From NCBI GenBank assembly GCA_014859965.1, contig JACZKQ010000108.1, positions 1-64,000 of the forward strand: a stretch of 64,000 nt of DNA. The letters run 5' to 3'. The stretch comes from Phycisphaerae bacterium. Its GTDB lineage: Bacteria; Planctomycetota; Phycisphaerae; Sedimentisphaerales; Anaerohalosphaeraceae. A program made the translations under genes and the position numbers. Positions 34,063-42,700 of this stretch are shown here, in pieces; within the stretch, counting starts at the first letter, position 1; each line of letters begins with the position of its first letter. The notes under the pieces were generated by a model. The model had not been told where the DNA came from. It searched no databases and saw only the letters and a list, made by a program, of their open reading frames with translations.

Positions 34063-35847
34063 GTGAGGGCGTGCTTCGCTGCAATCATGTTTTGTTTGAG
34101 TGTCGCTACACTGGCGCAAGTTGCGGCTGCGCAGGTGACCGTGGCCGCCCAGGTCGACACGTCCAAGCCCATCTATGAAGGTGAGCAATTCGCATACTAC
34201 GTGATCATCGAGGGCGACAACAAGCCGGGCACGGTCGATTTGGAGCCCTTGGCGGCGTACCGGCCGGCGGCCATGGACGGCCAAAGTTCGACGCTCAATT
34301 TCAACGGCCGCGTAACGCACCGGTATATTATGCAGTTCGCGTTGTCGGCCCCTGAGGCGGGGCTGTTGCGACTGCCGCCGCTGAAGGTGACGGTCAACGG
34401 CAAGGTCTACACAACCAACGGGGTCAACGTGAGCGTTACCAAGCCGGGTTCTACGGAGAAAATCGATGTCGAAGTCGAGCTGCCGGTGACGCAGTGCTAC
34501 CTGGGTGAGCCGGTGCCCGTGACTGTGCGGTGGTTCGTCTGGCTCAGCGAAGCAAGGGGCATGGGGCAGGTCGTGTTCAACGTGCCGTTTCTCAACAGCG
34601 ACCGGTTTCTGGTCGAGGACGCCGACGATACGGCGGTCGGGCAGGAGACCACGATGATTAACGGCCAGCCGGTGAGGCTGCATCAGAGGCAGGTGAAACA
34701 CAATGGCGTGGATTCATTGGAGGTGTCGTTTACGAAGATACTGATCCCGCGCAAAACCGGTGCCGTGCAGATCGAACCGGTAACTGTGTCGGCGAACCTG
34801 ACGGTGGGATATACGCGCGGAGTCTGGGGCTCGGAGCGCAAGTATGATCGTTTTGTTACGCGATCCGAGCCGCTGGCGCTCGGCGTGCTGCCGTTGCCGC
34901 AGGAAGGGCGCCCGGCGGATTTCTCCGGCCTGGTGGGAAGGTACACGATCGCCGCTTCAGCTTCGCCCACCTCGGTGAACGTGGGCGATCCGATCACGCT
35001 GACAGTCCGCGTCGGGGGCAGCAGGTTTCTCAAATCCGTGCAGCAGCCCGATCTGGCGTCGGTGGCGGGCTTTGCGGATGATTTCAAGATGTCGACGGAG
35101 CGCGATCGAGGCACAGTTGAAGGCGGGTTCAAGATATTCAGGCAGATGCTCCGGGCCAGGCACGACAAGGTCAGCGTGATTCCTCCGATTCCGTTGTGCT
35201 ACTTCGATGCCGAGAAGGGCAAGTATGTGACGATTCACAGCGAGGCGATCAAACTGGAGGTTGCGGCGACGCGCGTCGTGACGGAAGCCGATCTCGAGGG
35301 ATCTGATTTCATCCGGTTTGGCCGATCGGTCGAGGCGGCACAGACCGGCCTCAGCGCCCATTTCGAAGGGCTGGAGGCATTGAAGGACCAGAGTTTCTCG
35401 CCGCTGGCGGCCTTGATCGCTCCCGGCTATGTTCTGTTGTGGGGCGGTCCGCTGATGATGCTTGTTGTCAGCGGGATCGTCAAGGTCTCGACTCACAACA
35501 CGCCGGAAAAGATCGCCGCCGCACGCCGGCGAGCAGCATTGAAAAACGGCATACGGGCTGCAAAACGGGCAGGCCGGCGGAGCGGATCGGAGGCATGCCG
35601 GATGTTCGCCGCGGCAATGAAGCAGTACGCAGCCGACAAGTTCAACCGCTCCGCCAGGTCGCTTACGGCGCAGGACTGCTGCGAATTACTTGGCGAGGCG
35701 ACCGTCGATCCGGATGCGGCGGCCGCATTCGGCCATATGATCGAGCGGTGCGAGACGGCAACCTACAGTGGTGCGGAAATCCAGGAGGCCGTCGATGCAT
35801 GCAGCGTGATCGAGTTGATGCGGACGGTGGACAGGGGGCTCAGATGA
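34063..35847 (+). CDS. batD: BatD-like oxygen-tolerance protein
   Basis: The 594-residue protein starts at a GTG with GGGA upstream, two bases after batC. A signal peptide (1-23) is followed by repeated beta domains of the BatD family (ISKPIYEGEQFAYYV-like opening, SNVNVGDPITLTV-like motifs), a transmembrane helix at about residues 455-475, and a C-terminal cytoplasmic helical region of 110 residues. BatD proteins are large extracytoplasmic subunits of the Bat system. The stop overlaps the next start by four bases (ATGA), a sign of translational coupling. Confidence 0.9.
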   Translation: MRACFAAIMFCLSVATLAQVAAAQVTVAAQVDTSKPIYEGEQFAYYVIIEGDNKPGTVDLEPLAAYRPAAMDGQSSTLNFNGRVTHRYIMQFALSAPEAGLLRLPPLKVTVNGKVYTTNGVNVSVTKPGSTEKIDVEVELPVTQCYLGEPVPVTVRWFVWLSEARGMGQVVFNVPFLNSDRFLVEDADDTAVGQETTMINGQPVRLHQRQVKHNGVDSLEVSFTKILIPRKTGAVQIEPVTVSANLTVGYTRGVWGSERKYDRFVTRSEPLALGVLPLPQEGRPADFSGLVGRYTIAASASPTSVNVGDPITLTVRVGGSRFLKSVQQPDLASVAGFADDFKMSTERDRGTVEGGFKIFRQMLRARHDKVSVIPPIPLCYFDAEKGKYVTIHSEAIKLEVAATRVVTEADLEGSDFIRFGRSVEAAQTGLSAHFEGLEALKDQSFSPLAALIAPGYVLLWGGPLMMLVVSGIVKVSTHNTPEKIAAARRRAALKNGIRAAKRAGRRSGSEACRMFAAAMKQYAADKFNRSARSLTAQDCCELLGEATVDPDAAAAFGHMIERCETATYSGAEIQEAVDACSVIELMRTVDRGLR

Positions 35848-36662
35848 TGCGGGTCCGACTGTTGACGGCGGTGCTGGCGGTGATGGTGTGTGCTGTCAAT
35901 GTTCAGGCAGGCATGTCCGAACAGGACGCCTACTCGACTTTCATGCGTGCCAATGATGCATTCCGAAGGGCCAACGCGTGTACCGAGGACGCGGACGCCC
36001 GGCGGCGGCATTACGGCGAGGCTATCCTCTCTTACGAGAAACTGATCGAGCAGGGGGAAATCGCAAACGGCAAGCTTTTCTACAATCTCGCCAGTGCATA
36101 TCTCCTAAATGGCGACGTCGGGCGGGCCGTGCTGCATTTTCGCAATGCTGAAAAGCTTGATCCGTCAAACCCCGACATACAGAAGAATCTTGCCTACGCC
36201 CGCAGCCGGCGACTGGACAAGATCGAGACAGCGCCGCGACAAAAAGTGATGGAACGGCTTTTCTTCTGGCACTATGATTTTTCAATGCGGTGGAGATTTA
36301 CCGCCGCCTGCGTGGCGTTTGCAGTGATGTGCCTGGCCGCCACATTGAGAATATGCTTTTCCTCGTTGCGAAAGGCCTCGGCCGTAGGCATTGTGGCCGC
36401 TGTGGCGGCGCTGGGTCTGGGGCTCTCGGTTGGCATCCAGCGACACACGGATGTCAGCCGGCGGTTCGGCGTTATTCTGGCCGAAACGGTCGAGGCGCGG
36501 CAGGGTGACGGCCCGGGCTATCCGCTCAGCTTCAAAGAGCCGCTTCATGCGGGGACGGAGTTCGACCTGCTGGAGCAGCGGCCGGGCTGGTGGCACGTGC
36601 GCCTGATGGATGGCAAAAACACGTGGATACCCGACCATTCCGCGGACCTGGTTATTTTCTGA
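35844..36662 (+). CDS. batE: BatE-like TPR protein with an SH3-like tail
   Basis: The 272-residue protein starts at the ATG of an ATGA overlap with batD. A signal peptide (1-22) is followed by tetratricopeptide repeats (about 30-125: LFYNLASAYLLNGDVGRAVLHFRNAEKLDPSNPDIQKNLAYA). Two transmembrane helices lie at about 155-200. The C-terminal 65 residues form a bacterial SH3-like domain (VEARQGDGPGYPLSF, GWWHVRLMDGKNTWIP). This order is typical for BatE. It closes the eight-gene operon. Confidence 0.9.
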   Translation: MMRVRLLTAVLAVMVCAVNVQAGMSEQDAYSTFMRANDAFRRANACTEDADARRRHYGEAILSYEKLIEQGEIANGKLFYNLASAYLLNGDVGRAVLHFRNAEKLDPSNPDIQKNLAYARSRRLDKIETAPRQKVMERLFFWHYDFSMRWRFTAACVAFAVMCLAATLRICFSSLRKASAVGIVAAVAALGLGLSVGIQRHTDVSRRFGVILAETVEARQGDGPGYPLSFKEPLHAGTEFDLLEQRPGWWHVRLMDGKNTWIPDHSADLVIF

Positions 36663-36698
36663 TCACCTTCGCGGCTTGTTGAGGCGTCTTCTTTGTTG

Positions 36699-38096
36699 TC
36701 ACGGCTGCCGCAAAATCCGCAGAGCGATGTCGTCTGTGTATTCGGGCGATTGCAGGGTTGTCGTGCCGCCGGCGTGCTCGATCTGTTGGCGACCGTCGAG
36801 ATCGCCCGTTTTTGTGTTTAGCCATTCGGCGGCATAGCGGCCGGGCGGCAGGTCGACAGCCAGGGCGACTTTGGCGCCGCCGTTTATGTAGATCGCGTAC
36901 TGGCTGCCCTTACGGACGAGCGCACGGGCGGTCGCCTTCTCCGGGACGCCGCCTTTGATCACCGAGTCATCGGGGGTCATGCTTACGAAGTCGAAGCCTT
37001 CCAGAAACTCCTTCATTATCCGAATCTGCTTATGCATGGTCGGCCCGCCGCTGCCGGGGGCATTGACTTTGCCCGAGCCGTCCTCGTGGCCCACACTGAA
37101 GGAGTAGTCCAGGTTGCTGAAGATGCCGCCGCCGGCAATCATGAAGTCCCAAGCTTCCAGCCGATAGGGCTTCGGCTCGCTGCCGGAGAAGCCCGTTTCG
37201 TCATCGCCGATGACCTTGTTGAGGCCGTAGTTTTCAGTCACGGCGATTGGCGGCTTGGCATAATGAAAATTGAAGATCGATACGTTCGGATCGGGCTGCT
37301 CGATCTTCTGACTCTTGTTGGCGATGTTCTGGGCGATCAGGTGCTTGACGCCGAGGGCCGCCTCGGTCCGCACGATCGTTCGGGCGATGTGGGCCTGCCA
37401 GTCCAGCGTGACGCCGCCGAAGTAGGGTTCGTTGCAGATTTCGTAATACAGGTTGTCGAAATCCCTTAGCTCGGTAACGATTTTCTCGACCATCGCATCC
37501 TGCACGGCGAGCATCTCCGGGTGCTTCAGCGTGTACACGTCTGTGCGGACCATCTTGCCGATGCCGTTGATGTTGTTGATGGCGTTCATGGGCGACAGCA
37601 CCCACATATCGTCCTTGTAGAAGGGGCAGAAGAGCACCAACTCGACGACCACGCCGCGTTTCTGTGCCTGGGCGACAAAGTCACGCAGGCGGGCGAAGTA
37701 CGCATCATCCCATTTTGTCAGGTCGAATTTGTTGCCGCCGTTGCCGTACCCCGGCTCACAGGATCGCGCCCACGGGCAGATCAGGCTGTTCTTGAGCGGT
37801 GCAAGCGTGTTGTTTTCAATGTTGAACGCACCGACGGGTTCGCAGTAGGCGCCGGTAAACGTCCGCGTCAGGTTGAAGCCGTATTTGGCAAGCGTGTCGA
37901 AGTATTTGGCGTAGTCGAATTCGCGATTGAGCACGCCGCCATAATGTTCGCCGCTGGTGACGAGAATCGTTGGCTTTCCTCGCCAGAGCAGATAATGACC
38001 GTTGTCGGGGTGGAGCGAAATGGGTTTGTTCGGTGCGGCTATCGCGGCGACAGACGCTGTCATCAAAGCAGTCAGTACAAACACAGCGCTTCTCAT
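36699..38096 (-). CDS. Secreted clan-A glycoside hydrolase (GH5-like)
   Basis: The 465-residue protein starts at the ATG at 38096 with AAAGGAGG 6 bases upstream. A signal peptide (1-21) is followed by NGHYLLWRGKPTILVTSGEHYGGVLN, the usual opening of a TIM-barrel glycosidase of this group. The acid/base Glu is probably in YYEICNEPYFGG. The second catalytic acid is less clear; ETGFSG is a candidate. A C-terminal beta domain (about 395-465) ends the protein. The substrate is unknown. The gene follows a small lipoprotein gene on the same strand and may share its transcript. Confidence 0.8.
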   Translation of the reverse strand: MRSAVFVLTALMTASVAAIAAPNKPISLHPDNGHYLLWRGKPTILVTSGEHYGGVLNREFDYAKYFDTLAKYGFNLTRTFTGAYCEPVGAFNIENNTLAPLKNSLICPWARSCEPGYGNGGNKFDLTKWDDAYFARLRDFVAQAQKRGVVVELVLFCPFYKDDMWVLSPMNAINNINGIGKMVRTDVYTLKHPEMLAVQDAMVEKIVTELRDFDNLYYEICNEPYFGGVTLDWQAHIARTIVRTEAALGVKHLIAQNIANKSQKIEQPDPNVSIFNFHYAKPPIAVTENYGLNKVIGDDETGFSGSEPKPYRLEAWDFMIAGGGIFSNLDYSFSVGHEDGSGKVNAPGSGGPTMHKQIRIMKEFLEGFDFVSMTPDDSVIKGGVPEKATARALVRKGSQYAIYINGGAKVALAVDLPPGRYAAEWLNTKTGDLDGRQQIEHAGGTTTLQSPEYTDDIALRILRQP

Positions 38097-38154
38097 TGCA
38101 TCCTCCTTTAAAACGTTCATTGAACTTACCGCAAGGGGGCGTTCCGGGCCATCT

Positions 38155-38652
38155 CTACGGCGTCATTGCCGGGGCGCCGTCGGCGTCCCTTTCAAACCAG
38201 ATGCTTGCATCTAAAAACGGATCGTGAACAATAAGTTGTCCGTTGTCCAGCCGGAATTCGCAGTTGAGACGGGCGTCCTCGATAAACTGATACATCTGGT
38301 CGCCCTCGGTTCTGAATGTGCCCTGTTTTCGATCCGTACCGCCGTCAGTCATGGCGGCTTCGGCGACGAACCCCCCGTCCGGACTGAAAGTGTACCGGAT
38401 TTCCTTAATGAAATTCCCGATGTCTGCACCTTCTATTTTCACGCTGTGCCATCCGCCCACCAGCGGCGAAGCGGGCGGCGCCGGCGTGGCGGTTTCGGCG
38501 GCCTCCGCCGAGGTTCGGGACGCGACTGCCGCGGCCGTGCGGGCGGCGTGTTCCGCCCCGTCCGCGTCGGTGGGTTTTCGTTTGGAACAGGCCACCAGAA
38601 AAAGCGGTATTACGGCACAAAGGCAAACATACTGCCATCGAACGTTTATCAT
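38155..38652 (-). CDS. Small exported lipoprotein, function unknown
   Basis: The 165-residue protein starts at the ATG at 38652, which places a lipobox (LFLVAC) at about residue 21; the 71-residue frame extension has no signal. An Ala-rich linker follows, then a domain of about 100 residues beginning LVGGWHSVKIEGADIG and containing IRYTFSPDGGFVAEA, a lipocalin-like pattern seen in small proteins that check or bind ligands. I do not recognise a named family. It lies 58 bases before the clan-A glycosidase. Confidence 0.65.
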   Translation of the reverse strand: MINVRWQYVCLCAVIPLFLVACSKRKPTDADGAEHAARTAAAVASRTSAEAAETATPAPPASPLVGGWHSVKIEGADIGNFIKEIRYTFSPDGGFVAEAAMTDGGTDRKQGTFRTEGDQMYQFIEDARLNCEFRLDNGQLIVHDPFLDASIWFERDADGAPAMTP

Positions 38653-38886
38653 AATCGACTTAGTCCTGCTCACTTTTCCATCATCTGTGCCAACGCGGCA
38701 CCTTAAGCACGGAAACATGCCTTCTCGCCGGCTTCCCTGCACGCATTTACGCGTATTGTCGCATAATTCGCGCAGAATGCAAGTGAAGAATGCAGTAAGC
38801 GATTCTGAGGCAGGGGTCAAGGTACTGCCGTCCGGCGACGGCAAACGTGCCGCGACTGCCCTCAAAAGTGCGACGGGCCATTGGAC

Positions 38887-39714
38887 CTATTCGCGTACGG
38901 CCCATGTTTGGGGAGTGTGGCTGTCCGCATGCAGCCATTCTGAATGCCCGTCCATGAAGAGATTGTTGGCGCCGTTCTTTTTGTGGCGATTGTAGGCTAT
39001 TCGGCGGCCGTTGCCGGCGCCGCCCGAAGCGACATTCGGATTGCCTGTGCCGGGCAGATGCTCAGATCGGTAAACATCCATCCATCTCATAAGAAGGTAC
39101 AAATCATGCGGCGAATAGGTCCGGATTTTTTCCGCAGAAACGATCATGATGTAATTTTTATCTGTATCCCCGGTCGACTCGAGCTTGCCGCTGGCATTTA
39201 CACTGTACTGATAATAAGCATAGTCGGACAGGTAAACGACGGCCTGCCGATTTCGGATATTGGTTGTCTTTGTGAAGCCGTGGTGTTCTGTTGTTGCATC
39301 TCCAAGCGGCTTGGACGGGTTATGCTTCCACGCATTGACGATGTAATCCATGGTTTGTTCTCTGTCGGGATACGAGGGGCAATTGTATACGCCGACGTCC
39401 CAATAGCCCTGAAAGCCTTCGCCTCCGGATAGATAGGGACTGAGCAGGAGTTGCCAGTTTCCGGTATAGGGTTCGGGAACGCTCCAGTCAATTTGTGTTT
39501 CAGCAATTTCAGCACGCGGTATCCATTGGTCATTGGACTCTGCGTACGTGCTCACCGCAACGCCTATTTGTTTGAGATGGCTTGCACAGACTATCGCTTT
39601 GGCGGCGTCCTTCACCTTTTTCAGCGCCGGCAGCAGGACCGACAAGAGCAGGGCGATGATGGCGATGACTACGAGGAGTTCGATGAGCGTGAATGCCTTA
39701 TTGTTGGTCTTCAC
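38887..39714 (-). CDS. Prepilin-type exported protein (DUF1559-like, H-X9-DG)
   Basis: The 275-residue protein starts at a GTG with AAAGGA upstream. The N-terminus KAFTLIELLVVIAIIALLLSVL is a type IV prepilin cleavage and methylation site. The C-terminal part ends with NNLFMDGHSEWL, the H-X9-DG type motif of the very large DUF1559 group in Planctomycetota, which resemble type II secretion pseudopilins. Such genes often sit beside XylR regulators and glycosidases. It lies 41 bases after the giant CotH gene and probably shares its transcript. Confidence 0.88.
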   Translation of the reverse strand: MKTNNKAFTLIELLVVIAIIALLLSVLLPALKKVKDAAKAIVCASHLKQIGVAVSTYAESNDQWIPRAEIAETQIDWSVPEPYTGNWQLLLSPYLSGGEGFQGYWDVGVYNCPSYPDREQTMDYIVNAWKHNPSKPLGDATTEHHGFTKTTNIRNRQAVVYLSDYAYYQYSVNASGKLESTGDTDKNYIMIVSAEKIRTYSPHDLYLLMRWMDVYRSEHLPGTGNPNVASGGAGNGRRIAYNRHKKNGANNLFMDGHSEWLHADSHTPQTWAVRE

Positions 39715-39755
39715 TTGTGTATCCTTTCACTGTTCGCAGCTTCAGTCCGCGTCCA

Positions 39756-42700
39756 TCATTTTTCCTGATTGTTTGGCAGCCCGGGTGTGGGTTCACCTGC
39801 CTGCCAGTTAATGACATCGTTTCCGTATTCGGCGGCCGCCCTGCGGTGCAGGGCATGTCCCGAACCGTCGGCCGAGGCCGGCCAGGGGTCGTCGCCTTCA
39901 GGGTGCGAACCGTCGCTGTAGATGACCCGGTCCACGCGGATATACTGCCGCACCCCGCTTGCGTTGACGTCGCCGGGTTTCGAAAGCTCGATTCGCTCGC
40001 CGGCGTTGTTGAGAGAGCCGCTGGACCATTCGAACATCTGTATGCCGGCGGGGGCGGCAAACATGCCGTTGAACGCCGTTCGGTTCTTGACCAGCAGTAT
40101 CCGCTCGCCGGATGCCAGGGTCACCGGCTGGCCCTGCGAATCGAGGATGAAGAGTTCGAATCCCCCGTCGTCTTCTAATTTCCACGGCGCGCCGGTCGTG
40201 AAATCATACAAAACAACCGAATCGTCGCTGATGTTGAGCAGTTCGACATACTCGGCGTCTGCATTGGACCCCGGATTATACATAATCTCGCTGATAACCA
40301 CCGGGCCGACCTTAGGATAGGCGTTCGGCATGCCGGGCGTCTGGCTGCTCAGGGGCACAAAGTTAAACGTTCCGCCGCTCTTCTGATAGCGTCCCAGCGA
40401 CACATCCATCTCGGAAGCGCCGAAGCTTTCCTGGTCAGTGTACCCCGTCATGACGCCGTCACGGCCGCTGGTCAGATAGACGGTTTCTCCGTTTTCGCTC
40501 AGACCGAAGTCAAAGTCGACGCCTTGGCGGAAAACTGCGTAGCCGCCGGGAGAGAGGATTGTGCCAGGCGGAATTTCGCACTTCATGAGATCTTTGCCGC
40601 TGTCGGACAGGAACCAGCCGCCGATATGGATGGTCTGATCGGCTGTCGTGTTATGCAGTTCGATCCAGTCGTTTCCGGTGTCGCTGTGGGCCAGCAGTTC
40701 GTTGATGACGATTGAGCCCAGCAGAGGGATAATGCCTGAATCGTCATGGCCGGGTGAACCGCCGATTTCGGCGCTGGGCCGCCAGCCGGCCTTTTGCCCC
40801 CATACACTCATCTCGGCATTCATCTCATCCTTTATGGTCAGCGAGAATCCCCGGCCATCGGTGATATCGTACCAGGCGTCGGAATACTGGAAATTGTGAA
40901 TTACGTTGCCGACGGCGTCGCAAAGTTCGATACGCTCGCCGCTGTTGTCCAGCGCGCCATTGAATTCGCCTGCGATGTGTCCGTCAAATGCCGGATAGCG
41001 TATGGCGAACGCCGCCTGGTTGCGGACGACGACCACGTAGTCGCCCGAAGGAAGCACCATGTCGCCAAAAGTAAAATCGAGGCCCTGGCTGAAGTGCACC
41101 AGATTCAAATTCACAGGCGACGCACCGATGTTCTTTAATTCGATATATTCGAAGTCGCCTTCGTCATAGGCACTGCCGTCGGGCGCAGCGGCCGGGTGAT
41201 ACATGATTTCGGTGATCCGGAGAACGTCGGCGAGGCCGCCCACGTCGAAGATTGCCGTCTCCAGCGCCGACCACGTGCCGCCGCTGAGCACCCGCGCTTT
41301 GGCGACAACGCTCTTGGTCAAGGTCAGCGGGTCGCTGTAAACCATACCTGCCGCCTCACCCGTAACCGCCTCCCGCGGATCGGCGCCGTCCAGCGTGTAA
41401 TAGATGGTTCCGACGCCGCCGCGATTGGTGATTGCAAGTTGAAAGCCGACCGGCGCCGTGCCGCCGCGCCGGCTCAGCAGGGGTGGGTCAATGGTGGGGT
41501 AATAACCCTGTGCCCTGAGAGAGGCAATGAATTTCTCGCCGTTGCCGGTCATGAAGCCCGGCGAGAGTATTTCGTTTTCGGCAGAGACCCAATCGACGTC
41601 GCGCGTGCGGGTGGGATGGCCGACGGCCTTGCAGGCATCGCCCCAGCGTGCCGACTCGGCGACGACCGCATCGCGAATGTAATTGTTCAGTGACAGAAAT
41701 CGCTCCTTGCAGTTGTCGTCGGTGAGGGCGCCGCCGTTGAACAAGTGCCCATACGATCGATCCGCAAATCGCATCATGAAGTCACTGTTGCGCCGCAGAC
41801 TGTGCCACAAAGCGGGGAGCGTCGCGCCGCCGCTTTTATTGCTGCGGAAGTCGGGATGGACCCAGCCGTTATTATGGCCGTCGCGTGTTGTTTTCCACGC
41901 CCACTCGCCGTCCCACGCGAAGTACATGAACGGCCCGGACACATCATTTCGATTGCCGCCCCACCAGTTGTTGCCCGGCCAGTCGGTTAAGCCCATGTGC
42001 CAGCAAAGCAGCAGGTAATCAATAAAACTGTCGATATTCAGGTATTGCTGCATTTCGGCGTAGTTGGCGGGGTCGGACATATTTTTGTCCTTGAGTGTGC
42101 CTTTCAGATAGTTCCAGCGGGCCGGACTTCCGCCTTTGGCGCCATCGTGGCTGACAGCAAACCAGTCCTCCTTTTCACCGCCCATATACATCGACGTGAA
42201 CCACGCATCGGGCCGTTCGACAGGGTTGTAGAGCCCCCAGTAAAGGCCGTTGATGTACAGGTGGACAAACGTGCCGTGCGAGCCGATGCCCGACATGGCG
42301 ATCTGGCTGTCGCGATACCACTGGTCCTCCGTGTACGTCGTTCGCTCCGGATTCCAGATTCTCGCCCAGGAACGGTTATTGCCGCCGCGAAGCACGATCC
42401 GATCCGCCTCCTCCGCGGCCGAATCGCCGTTGACAGGGGCATCGCGAAACAGCGACGAACGCAGCTTTGCATTGCCGTATTCCGAGCGGAAGTTCAGGCG
42501 CAGCGACCGCTTCATACGGCTGTGGCTGTGCGGCTCAACCCCGCAGTCGGCCTGGACGTTCTTATCCGGATCGGCGGGGTAAATCAACTCCACCGAGGCC
42601 GGCGACTCGCCCGAACCCCAGTAAAACGTGTCCATCGCAGCGCGGCCGGTGACCAGCGAAAGCGTGGGGATATCCGTCAGCGCCTTGAGCATAACGCCGC

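Noticed and set aside
38115-38125. GTTCA-T-TGAAC palindrome before the clan-A glycosidase as an operator.
   Set aside because: Five-base arms are too short to distinguish from chance, and no second copy was seen near another gene.
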